Of a DNA stretch of 64,000 nt, positions 44,447 through 61,760 are shown one piece after another; within the stretch, counting starts at the first letter, position 1; each line of letters opens with the position of its first letter. Location of the stretch: NCBI RefSeq assembly GCF_964275005.1, contig NC_092694.1:36591542-36655541 (forward strand), written 5' to 3'. The notes below the pieces were generated by a model, which was not told the origin of the DNA, did not search any database, and worked only from the letters and a program-made list of their open reading frames with translations. This DNA is from Diadema setosum (lineage: Eukaryota > Echinodermata > Echinoidea > Diadematoida > Diadematidae). A program made the position numbers and the translations under genes.

Positions 44447-45225
44447 ATGATTAGGGTAAAATCTCGCACCGATAATATAGGGCCGTAAAGTGCACATCCT
44501 TGTTTGCCAGCTGGGGAGAATGCATTCTATTGCATTTCTTTCATCGTCAACTCTTTCACTTGCAGTTGTTTTCTGCAGTCTCCCATGATCACTTTTGGCC
44601 GATTCTAGCTGCTACCTCTGGTCACTCACTGTATGGCGATTGATCTGTGATGTGATACGTATTTTTCTTTAACACGGTTGCACCATCAGGGATGTGAAAC
44701 GAATCACCTCTCTGATTGCTTTGTGTCCTCAACTCCCGTCGGTCGATCTGTCGGCATGACCTAGAGGGGCGGGGGGGGGGGGGGGGGGAGAAGTGAGTAG
44801 AATCGGTCATTTTAATCTATGGTCTTATAAGTAAATTTGCAAACCAGTTGCTGATTATTCACGCGGGGTGCTTCCTTTCACGGGTCAGTGAGAATTTTGC
44901 TCAACGTACAGTATGGATGTCTTTGCCTTTAACTGTAGTTCATTTCAGTTTATATGAAAAATACAAGCTTTCATAAGCAAACATAATACAATTTGAATAT
45001 GATAGGATTTTTTATGGTACAACAGATCTACTATATGCAATAAATGTCATTTCTTGAAATTTTTTGAAATCACTGTTCCAAAGGTAACTAGGACCTTTAA
45101 GAATTCATTACTCTTGCACGGATCTACCTCAAACTTTACTTAATCATGTTCACTTCAGCTATTAATCTTACTAACATCATGTTCGAGGTAAAAATAAACA
45201 TACAAAAACACGGAGAGAGAAAGGG

Positions 45226-45261
<36 letters not shown>

Positions 45262-45424
45262 AGGGGGCTCACTGGTGATACCGATTCATTATTACCTCGA
45301 AGAGCACCTTGACACCACCCAAAAAAAAAAAAAAAAAAAAAAAAAAAGTGAAAGAAATTGTCCGGAACAGCCTATCTAGAGTATGCACTCTTGTCACAGA
45401 GGCCCAGTAATTGCCAATACGGTT
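44447..45424. other. No gene seen; simple repeats
   Basis: Poly-G at about 44770-44788, (GA)n at 45229-45253 and poly-A at 45321-45347. No supported exon. Confidence 0.5.
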
Positions 45425-45735
45425 GTAGGCCTTTAAAGGAAACCAAAGCCCCAAAAGCAACGTGGATTGAGTGAAAGCAGCAGCATTAATAGTAGAACAC
45501 ATTAGTGAAAGTTTGAGGAAAATCGGACAATCGATGCAAAAGTTATGCATTTTTAAATTTGTGGTGTTGTAATGACTGGATGAGGAGACTACCAGAGTAT
45601 ATGATGTCGTGTGAGGACAACAATACAAAGAAAATAAAAAAAGAATTCCACAAAAATTCATTTTTTCATGAAAATAACACATTCCATCAACTTGTTAGGT
45701 GTAACTGTTTATCGTTCATAATGGACATACAGTGA
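45425..45735 (+). mobile_element. MITE-like repeat with TTTAAAGGAAACCAAAGC start
   Basis: The sequence TTTAAAGGAAACCAAAGCCC, GTGGATTGAGTGAAAGCAGC and GTTTGAGGAAAATCGGACAA resembles a repeat I remember as common in sea urchin genomes. The right boundary is uncertain. No protein. Confidence 0.5.
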
Positions 45736-46106
45736 AAAAAATCTTGTCCAATTAAGGAAGTACGTAATAAGCAGGAGTGGTCCAGAGTTTCATCCACTGC
45801 ATAGTCTAGCTCTGGACCCTTTATATCGATTCTTCTTTCGCCGACTGTAAGCGTTTAGCCGAGTGATGGCGCGAGCCCGAGAACTGCTGCCCCCGGGCAG
45901 CAAGTAAGCCAGTTCGGAGAATGGTATATTGAGATAGCGCATGTGCACATATGAGTACAAATTTAAATAACCTTTCATTTTTCTCAGTTTGTTAGGCACT
46001 TCACTCGCTTCAAAGCGGCATAATGCATCAGTTTGCCCAACATATCACTTTATTATGGAACTCGTATTCGAACAAAGAATAAACCTGCGTAGATCAAGTG
46101 ACCAGA

Positions 46107-46505
46107 ATGGTTCGTCAATCAGCACTGTGGGAAGCATCCATTTCATTGTGCTCTATTGAATCCATTGACAAAATGTTTCTGTTAACATTGCCAAATTATC
46201 AGGCTTACCGTCAGAAGGATATACTGGCAGGCACCATTGCTAAGGATTATATGAATATTCACTGCAACACAGATGCTTATCTCAGTGAATTTACAAACCA
46301 ACCTGTCTCTGGGTACAAAAGTTACCTCGATCTGCTCATACGCAAACTGGAACCCCGAACTTACTCCAAATTCCAGCAGCCCTTGGGATTGCTCAGCTTA
46401 ACGCTTGTAGTCGGTGAAAAGGGAATCGATAAAAACGGTCCAAAGCTAGACTACTACCACCATGGCCCGACTAAAACATACCAGGAAATTAGATTTTACA
46501 GATAA
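46107..46505 (+). CDS. Possible small single-exon protein, 132 residues, unknown
   Basis: The ATG at 46107 has a purine at -3 and G at +4 (CCAGAATGG). The frame runs MVRQSALWEASISLCSIESI to QEIRFYR with balanced amino-acid use. A canonical AATAAA lies about 70 bases past the stop (near 46579). I see no signal peptide or membrane segment and recognise no family. It may be a short gene, the last exon of a longer one, or chance. Neighbours are repeats and the upstream region of the regucalcin gene. Confidence 0.3.
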   Translation: MVRQSALWEASISLCSIESIDKMFLLTLPNYQAYRQKDILAGTIAKDYMNIHCNTDAYLSEFTNQPVSGYKSYLDLLIRKLEPRTYSKFQQPLGLLSLTLVVGEKGIDKNGPKLDYYHHGPTKTYQEIRFYR

Positions 46506-47259
46506 GATTACAAACTGAAGTTATTTCCAGGTATGATAGTTTTATCTGAAACGGTTCAAAGACACTTTTTATGCTAATAAAATGCGTTTCATGAACCATG
46601 TAGACCCTGTAGATTTCCCTGTTGTGTATGTAGATAGTACATGTAAACTGTATTACAAGGGCCGCAGCACTTTTTTTTTCATGGGGGGGGGGGGGGGCGT
46701 TGGACCGAGGAGTGGATTCATGTCAATGGTATAGACACAGATATTGCCGATCATCCTTGATCGGCATTGGATCGACAACGGATCGGATGATCGGTTTCAC
46801 TATAACTCTCTCTCTCTCTCTCTCTCTCTTACTACAACTCAAATTTCCACTGATTATCTGCATTACTTGTCAGGAACCACCAATTTTAGACACAGTTTTG
46901 GGTTTATTTCCATCTGCTACAGAAAGGTATAGTTCGCTCGATTTTGAGATGGCTCTCGATCTAGAAACCCATCTTAGTTTTTTAAATATTTAGATTGTTA
47001 CTTCTGAACGTTGCAGGTTTCATAACGTATATGTTTATTTATCCACTTATAAGCGCTTCTAAACATTTCTTTCATTATGTAGAGTCCTCTATATGATCCT
47101 GCATGCTCGTAATATAATTACGCTTATCAGATTCCTGTGCCCTTGCCGATCCAGAATCGACAAAAGTCGATCGGAGAGAAATAGCCTTCCCACGTGACAA
47201 GCTCCTCTTTAGGACGGCCTTCCTGACGAAAAAAAGAAATGTAAACCATTCTGATTTCT
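46506..47259. other. No gene seen
   Basis: Poly-G run at 46682, (TC)n at 46807-46830, otherwise unremarkable AT-rich sequence. Confidence 0.45.
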
Positions 47260-47263
47260 TTAA

Positions 47264-47583
47264 AGGGCATAGCTAGTAACTGATCAGTGGGAATCAGTGG
47301 GAATGCTGGGCGATGATTGTTCCAATCCTTGTGGGATCTATTGTTGTGTGAAAATTATTTGCTTCAGAATGGTCTCATATTCAAGTAATGTGCAGTTTAA
47401 TGCTTCCAGGTTAGCATGCCTGTGCAGTGACGGGGCGATTAAACTGCACATTACTTGAATATGAGACCATTCTGAAGCAAATAATTTTCACACAACAATA
47501 GATATGTACTCTTGAATGAATCCCGCAAGGATTGGAACAATCATTCCCACTGATTCCCACTGATCAGTTACTAGCCATCCCAT
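47264..47583. mobile_element. Foldback element with about 140-bp arms and TTAA flanks
   Basis: TTAA occurs at 47260-47263 and 47584-47587. The left arm has GCTAGTAACTGATCAGTGGG and TTCAGAATGGTCTCATATTC followed by AAGTAATGTGCAGTTTAAT. The right arm is the complement with small gaps. The loop is about 40 bp. TTAA suggests piggyBac-type mobilisation. No coding capacity. Confidence 0.75.
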
Positions 47584-48027
47584 TTAAAAATCACCTTCAA
47601 ACCTATGCCTATCCCCCCCCCCATTTTCTTGAGCAGTTGTGTGAATTTTGTATGTGATTTCTTCTTTATGTGCTACGCCTATACAACATTATGCTATACA
47701 TCCATAAGCCACCTTCCTGCTTTAAGTGGGTTACGCGTGTTACAGGTCACAACATATCGTCTGGGAAGGTACTCAACTTCTTGTTTATTTTTACATCTAC
47801 GACATTGTGCTCAGGGGGGCACGACCTATGGTACATGTACTTATCAAAATAGGAGTATCCGGTGTCTCGCGTTCATTTCAGAGTCCAAGTCCAGGATAGA
47901 GTTTACACAAGCGCCACATTAGATTAGCGCATTGGACCGTATACATGTACATGTATACAGTGTTGCTGGATCCCGCCCCCAACAAGTGTGCTCTACTACA
48001 GTAGTTGAAACCATCGTTTAGACCATC

Positions 48028-54211
<6,184 letters not shown>

Positions 54212-55130
54212 TAGCTTCACGTGTGAGATGAGAAGCGCACCAAAAGTGCGTGGATTCGGCGAACGTAGTCAGCACACAGAAAAGGCTCTGTATAAGTCGT
54301 TGCCATTGAGACATATCTATTTTTGGAGTAATTATTATTTTCTTGACCTGTTATTGAAATATATTCAGCCAAATACATGTATGCCTATATTTTTTTCTCT
54401 ATGCCTTTTCCATAGGAACAAGATAAAGTGCTCTTTCCATCTCTGAATGAATGAATTTGTTGAACCTCTTTTATTTCACTGCCGTGACATCACGACTTAG
54501 TAGTCTTCAACTCTACAGTACACGTCACATGAAATGAAACATAATTATCATTTGAACTTGATAAGTCTTGATAATCATGTTTGTTATGTCTTGTTATCGA
54601 ATTTTCCAGACTTTTAATTCATCGTTACCTGCACTCGCTCAATTCTCAATTTATGTTCGGGGAAACTTTTTGCGTAATCCCCTCCACTGTAATGTTGGCA
54701 TTTACCTCTGTTTGTTATACGTATACCTCGGAATCCTCATGTACTTGAGTTAAAGGCTGCAATACATCTTTCCAAACTGAGGAACAAGACAGGTATATTC
54801 TACAGAGATGGCTATTCAGCCTCACTACACAGTATTACAATTATCAACTTTGTCCAAATGTATACTCCTCTATCGTTATTGAGTAGATCATGTCTTTGGT
54901 ATGCAAACTTTTGAGTTAAAGAAAAGAGAAAATACATTGTACATAATTATGAATGTGTAAAGAAAGGAAAGAAAAAAGTTAACGACGAATGCAGAGAATG
55001 AGATATCCGAAATGGGAAGAGAGTCAGAAAACTGTCATTAAAAAAAAAAAAAATGAGACAGCTTGGTAATGAAAAGATCATGATGAAACCAGCGGTGATT
55101 ATTTACAAGTAATGATTCATAGTACAGTGC
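54212..55130 (+). other. 3' region of the regucalcin gene
   Basis: No coding sequence. I found no canonical AATAAA close to the stop. ATTAAA occurs near 55037 and AATAAA near 55528, so the 3' UTR is either long or uses a variant signal. Confidence 0.35.
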
Positions 55131-55306
55131 AAACTCAGTATAACGAGATCCTTGGGACCAAGACAATTTGTACTTTATATCAGATATTTTGTTATCTTGA
55201 TATTTTGATCAGTCGTCACTAAACAATACAAAACAACGGAAATTAGTTTGTTATATCATGTATTTTGTTATATCAGATCTCTGTATATCGAGTTTCCTCT
55301 GTATAA
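55131..55306. mobile_element. TIR element with TACAGTGCAAACTC ends
   Basis: Starts TACAGTGCAAACTCAGTATA followed by ACGAGATCC. Ends with ATATCGAGTTTCCTCTGTA, a loose inverted match. TA stands at both outer ends. It is related in style to 15672-15869. Confidence 0.5.
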
Positions 55307-56078
55307 TATTGTGCTATAAATGAAAAAAGCCTAGTCAATTGATAGGACATGTATCCACCGGCCTTATTTTATTTTTGTCATGTATCGTGTGTATGCCTTT
55401 TTTTTTTTTTTTTTTTTTGTAATCATGAGTTTCGAAAGGAATCTTATTTCCTGATAGTTTTGCAGTTTTTTCCGAATACCTCATTGTATCATTTCTCTTC
55501 CGTTTTTGCACAAATAATAACGTGTAAAATAAAGCAAAAATGAATGAAATTCAAGTGAGACTGATCCTGTTGCTTCGTCATTGGATCTCGGATCATTTAT
55601 AATTAGTCTAAAGGTATATGAATATTAGATAACTATGATATGGACTAAAACGATTAAAAAAATGACAAGAAGAGAAGATTGTGAGAGATGGACAGAAGAA
55701 TGAGAGAGAGAGAGAGAGAGAGAAAGATGATGAAGAGGAGAGGAAAGGAAGAGTTTCATTTCGAAAAATTTAATAAAAATAATTGCTATACATTACATTA
55801 TTTTAAATGCACTTACAACAGCATTACATTTTATTTTTATGCAAATGTTTCTAACAAATTTTTGACGTAGCATTGAATGGTGAGGCACAAAAGAAAGTTT
55901 GTCGTTCAGGTCTTTTTCAAGTATTTAAGAATAATGATAATGATAATAGTAATGATGATAATGATAGAAAATAATCATCATCAACAACAACATCATCCTC
56001 ATAAGAAGAAGACTTATAATAACACTGATAAAAATAATCATAACAATACATACATACATACATACATACACTCAGCAA
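55307..56078. other. No gene seen; simple repeats
   Basis: Poly-T at 55398-55418, (GA)n at 55704-55724, ATGATAATG-rich sequence from 55930 and (ATAC)n at about 56046-56070. Confidence 0.5.
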
Positions 56079-56114
56079 AAAAAAAAGAAGAAAGTAAACA
56101 CTTTTTTTCAGTTC

Positions 56115-57010
56115 AAAATTTTCATAGATTTTGATGAAAATCAATGAATTATATACCATACTAAAGGTAATTTAATTGGTAATCAACCTTGTTGATCAAT
56201 TTAAAGGGAAACTTTACGCATGAGTAAACACATTCGTTTTTGTCCTCCAAGATCACAAAAGTAAAAATTGCCAAAATTTTACATATTGTCTTTCATTTGC
56301 AAATGCCCTTAAAGATAACAATGATAACAAAAGACCAGTTTAACACATTAAGAGACATGAATGAAATAGCAAAAATAAGTTAAAGTTTTCTTTATCTCTT
56401 TATAACCTCATACAAAATCATACACGTAGTTGGAAAATAAGAATTTTCTCTCAACTCAAACTTCAAATGACATACACTTTAAGGAGTAAGGGCACAAAAA
56501 TGATTAAATAAACAGAATCTCTTTATTTTATTTAAAGTAATTTTAGAATTCATGAGACAAATTCAAGAACCAAAATATACTTTATAATTTTCCTAATGTG
56601 AGAAATCAATTAAAAATTCTACCATTTTCTTAATGTTGCTTCTTCTCTCATTTCATTTTAAATTGGATTTGACAGAATATTCTTCATTTTACTCCATTAT
56701 TTTTATCTTTTATTGATGTTCTAGGCTTCAAAGATGTTGTATAGATCATAGGTTTATTTTTGCAACTGAATCCATGTTCTTTATTGTGTTAAATTTGCCT
56801 TTCGTTCTCTTTGTTACTTTGAGGAGCATTAACGCATTTATGACAACTTGATTTGCAATTTTCACTTTTGTGCCTTGGAAGAGAAAAACAAAGGTGTTCA
56901 CTCATGCGTAAAGTTTCCCTTTTTATTGACTAACCAAGTTGATAGACAATGAAATTACCTTTCCTATGGTATATAATTCATTAACATTTCGCCAAAATTC
57001 TATGAGAAAT
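56115..57010. mobile_element. Foldback element with about 115-bp arms
   Basis: The left arm (56115-56232) contains AATGAATTATATACCATACT and GGGAAACTTTACGCATGAGT. The right arm (56895-57010) is its complement with modest divergence. (ATAC)n or (CATA)n lies just outside both ends. The left flank CTCAGCAAAAAAAAAAGAAG may be part of the element. The 660-bp interior is AT-rich and non-coding. Confidence 0.65.
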
Positions 57011-57720
57011 ATTAACTTGAGTGTAACTCGAGTACGTGTATACATACATACATACATACATGAAATTTCTATTACAGCGCAATTTTCTATTCTGATTATA
57101 TCAATGCGCAAGGCACTTTACACCAATGCAAAACAGCTGTCTCGCGGATGTGCGGAACACGATTACATGTATTATTACTGAGTATTAACATTTTTTTGCC
57201 TAACTTATTGGCGTTGTCTTAGCGTTAGCGTCTACAGAACGCTATTCTTTGTAACAAAACTAATTTTGATGTAGGCCCTGCTAACTTCAGAATTGTTTCT
57301 GATGTAACTTTACTGATCATGAGTGATAGGGTATGATATATTTGCTGTAAAGCATAATACCTTTGAACTTTCATCGAATGTTATTTTGAGTGAATGAAAT
57401 ATCACTATGTTGATGTGAATTAGTTTGCTAGTGGAAAAATGTCTTGCATGCCAGATACAGGTGCAAGTACGCACATTGATCATAGGAAAAACAAATTGTT
57501 TCATTGATTCGTTTGTTGCTTTTTCACAACAAACTGCTGTTCTGGAAAAGGAGAGTAGGTCTTCGTACTAGCAGAGGCGGGTTTGATCGTTCTATCACAA
57601 CTCACAATGTGTTTGCGCCATCCGCGAGCCTTTGTTCCCTTTTGTCCATGCCATATGCACAATCTGATGCATTTTAGTGTCTGATGTGCTAGGTAGCTCC
57701 TTTCAAACCAAACGAACCAC

Positions 57721-58412
57721 GGAGGTGTGACACCTCCCTAGGTCAAACGGCGATTGAACAAATTGTGTGTTTAGACAGCGGTGGGAATTATACAGACGAC
57801 CTGTCGTACATAATCTACGTATTCTGCAAGCCAAAGGGTGAAGGATACAGGAAGCGTCTGTAGTTTCCATTTACAGCTAGGTATGTATACCGGTATGTGC
57901 AAGGTGGATTCTGGGTTCATGTGCCTTATCAAATTTCCTGACACACTGTAGAGTTATTGAATTACCAAAAGAACCCCTCTGTGCATATTATGACTTGAAA
58001 ATGTGTGTATATCTCTTATGCTGTGTCAGAGAGTACAGCGTCAGAGTCTTTCTAAATTTAGTAGGCCCATATTGATGTACCACTGTTAATAACACGTCTT
58101 GCCAATGGCAGGATATAGAAAAGAAGAGTTTTATCAACGTCCCGACTGTCAGAACGCGTTGTTGAACCAGGGAGGTGGAACCTTCCACCTCCCTGGTTGA
58201 ACAGTTTAGCTTGTACACGCATGCATGATAATACTATTATTGAACCAAGTGTGTCTTCCCGGGGGTGTCTCTTTCCCACCTCCCTGGTTGAACTTTGCTC
58301 TGTGCAGCACACATTGTATCAGAAGAACGTCGTACAGGACGTTACCGGTGCAAGATTGTATTACTGTACTGTAGACACTGTAGACAGGGAGGTGGAAAGA
58401 GATACCTCCCTG
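57721..58412. repeat. Cluster of short GGAGGT/ACCTCC hairpins upstream of the second regucalcin gene
   Basis: Four members: GGAGGTGT-GACACCTCC at 57721-57737; the perfect stem AACCAGGGAGGTGGAA-CC-TTCCACCTCCCTGGTT (16-bp arms, 58165-58198); a half-decayed copy ending CCCACCTCCCTGGTTGAAC at about 58273-58292; and CAGGGAGGT ... ACCTCCCTG at 58385-58412. Three share an AACCA/TGGTT edge. Function unknown. They lie 0.8-1.5 kb upstream of the next start codon. Confidence 0.7.
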
Positions 58413-59186
58413 CCATAGGCCTACTGGTCGTGTCGAAGGGTGGGATTTTCTCATACAAGTTCAGTGTTTAATTTTTCCTCCCCTATTTTATTGTTACGAG
58501 TTGCTGACTCAAACTGCAGCTGACTGTATAGGGAAATGGAATAGCGGTCTCTGATATATCATGTTGTAGCTGGCCTATCCTTCATCTAAACTTACTAATC
58601 TTTTATCTAAAGCTTTGTCAGTATCACAGTAAATGTAATTGCTTCATGTTGTAACTGATTTTGTCTTCAAAGCATCCGCGGGCCTGTACGAGGCTACGTC
58701 AACCGAGGGACGTACGTAGATCACGTATGTACAGTTGTGTAAGCTCTGTAAAAGTAAAGGCTGGAAAGTTAGTCTATAAAAGGATCGTCACTATTGTTGA
58801 ATTATTAAAAAGAAAAAAAAAGAACTAAATATCATGTAACAAATGTGTGGGGAAATATATATCGATCTCACGGAGACATGCAGGTAGTTAGGAAGTGCAG
58901 GGGTCCTGCGTGAAATATACACCACGAAACAATGAACGGTGCTAACAGTTCAAAATATTAAGACATTCATACATCTGTACGTGGCCTAAATTATGCATTT
59001 ATAGGCCTAGATTAGTGTTTTGGGGTGTGAGTCAGTGTGATTTAAGTACTGAAAATGAAAAGGAGTTTCTTAATAAGACGAATTAAACAGCACAACCATT
59101 AAATTTCTGTATCTGTCTGGGTCAGACGGAATCGAGGGACATCATCGTCCGAACCGTACCCGTGATCGTAATCCGAGTCATCCACC
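58413..59186 (+). promoter_or_regulatory. RGN: Upstream region of the second regucalcin gene
   Basis: No exon seen. The sequence from about 59120 to the ATG at 59187 is likely 5' UTR by position. I could not identify a TATA box or transcription start with confidence. Confidence 0.3.
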
Positions 59187-61715
59187 ATGTCCGTCGAGGT
59201 GGTTCAGGAGAACGTCGGGTTCCTGCTGGAGGGACCTCACTGGGATGACGTCACAAACACGCTTCTTTATGTAGATATCCTTGGCAACACAATCTACCGA
59301 TACGACCCGTCCTCTGGACAGAGCAAAAGTGTTAACATTGGTGAGAATTAAAACCCTCATACAAAATCCGTGGGATTGTTTATCTAGAATTTGAATGGAA
59401 AAACAGATTAACGCCATTTACGTTATCAATTCATTATCAATTCTATTAGATAGAGAAAATTGAATACTTTCAATGATTATGTATTCGGTATATATACAGA
59501 AGAAGTAATATTTCAAAAGATGTAATTATGATTATCACTTATTCTTTACTCATTTCTTATATTTTTATCAACTTAAATCTCAAATATCTCAAACTGATTG
59601 ATATGCAAAATACCTGTTTGCAACTAAACTCTTTAGAATACATGTACATCACATACTTTCAATGATTATGAATTCGGTACATTTGATAGGAAGGACTATT
59701 CTTACAGATTTGATTATAATGATTACATAAACTGTACTTATTTCATTTAAATTTCACCAACTTAAATCTCAAATATCTCCAACTGACAAAAATGGAAATA
59801 TCTGTTTTGAAACTTAACTCTTCATAATTATTATAATTGCAGGACACGTTTAAAGTCGCCGGAGCTTATGGGCTTTCAATTTTTGTCTTCTTCAATATCC
59901 CTCTCTCTCTCTCTCTCTCTCTACCTCTAAGTATCTGTACATCCATATCTTTCTACCCGTAATGGTATTGTATTTTTGCTCTATTATTATGTAGGCCTAT
60001 CTATATATCAATATCTATCTATATCCGTTTATCTATCTTGGTAGTTGTTTTCACTCTTCTTATTGTGTCTTTTTGCCTTTTGTTTCCAGTGTAGCATGGA
60101 GGGTGTAGATTATTTCTTGTACAGGATTCCACGAAAGTTTCTTACCTTTATTGAGAAGTACAAAATTCCCGGAACTCGTTAGTACCGTTTGGCAACAGTT
60201 ACCCCTCCCCCTCCGTCCCTAAATCTGCGTCCTGTACCATAATAATATGGGGCAAATCGACTGCGTTTTCACTACGGTAGGAAATTGAAATGCACTCTAG
60301 GCCGATATGTCAATTTTTTTATTTTTTTTTTTAATTTTTCAAAACGCTCTACTGCTGAGACATCACAAACTGTTGCATGCAGCCTTATCATCCAGGGATA
60401 TGGCACAACATGGATTTGAGTAAAAAGAATGAAAATAAGATATGCCCTATAACTGTTCAGGTTTCAAGTTCAATTAATTTCCATCAAATATGGATATACA
60501 TAATATGTACAAGTAACATGTGATCAATTAAGCGGATTGCCAAATTTTCCTCGCAGTAGAATTATAATATTTTTCTGCTGATATTTATCAATATTGTTTA
60601 TGCGTTAATTGAATTCAAGTATGAACATTTGGATTGAATTACCGTTTACTGTTACCATGACAACAGGTGAGACGGTAGGGGCTGCCGTCCCCACAGCGAG
60701 CGGGCGAACCCTTGCATCTGGTGCCAGCCGAGTTGGGTTCGTGGATTGGGAGAGTGGAAACTTCGAAACGGTCGCCTCTTTGGACCTTCCACCATTCACA
60801 AGATTCAACGACTCCAAGTGTGATCCCGTCGGAAGATATTGGACAGGTATACATGGTTATCCTCGTATCTACTAGCCCCTTGTAAATTTTGAGGGTGGGT
60901 ATGAGCAGACAGACGACTTGGATGCTATTTACATCAATAATCGATATACACGGGATGTCATATACATGTAAATATACTTACATTTTTTTTTCTGGTGATG
61001 ACCCTGTATTTTGTTTGTAGACCTATTGTAGGGGTACTGTGGCATAATCGCTAAGACTCCCGCCTCCCAATCCGAGGACCGAAGTTCGATTCCAGCCCAT
61101 AAGCTTACGTCCTTAGACAAGATGTTTTTCCCACCACGACCCTTTCGACCCAAGTGTATAAATGGGTACCTGGTAAAGCGAGGGTAACAATAATGGCAGG
61201 GCCCTGTGGTAGCGCAGTGGCAACATTGAAGAGGTTACCCTGGATAAAGAAGACCATACTACAAACAAATTCTTTCAGGCATCAGGCATACTTTAAGTGG
61301 GTACCCCATTGAATTGAGACTACGTGTGATAACAACTCTAGTCTCGCTGGTTGTGGAGGCGTCTCCGCTATGCCTATACTTGACGTCTTCTGGAGACTAT
61401 CCTGATGTCGTCGGAGTCACGATCAAACATGTTTGACACTATTTCGGAGAGTTTTTCCAGTCTCCAGCTGGTCTCGGAGAGTTTTTCCAGTCTCCAGCTG
61501 GTCTCGGAGATATATCGTAAGTTGAAGCTAAGTTGCGGGGACCGATTTTGTCTGCAACGTCTCTGAGACGTCTCCGTGATCTTACAGAGTCCCATTACAA
61601 CCTACCGGTGACAATGTAGAGACGTCGCAGAGATCTCCACGTCTGAGAATACGTCTCCGACACGACTCAACGACGTCGCGATGACCTCCCGGCGACTTCC
61701 GGGCGAATGATTTCT

Positions 61716-61760
<45 letters not shown>

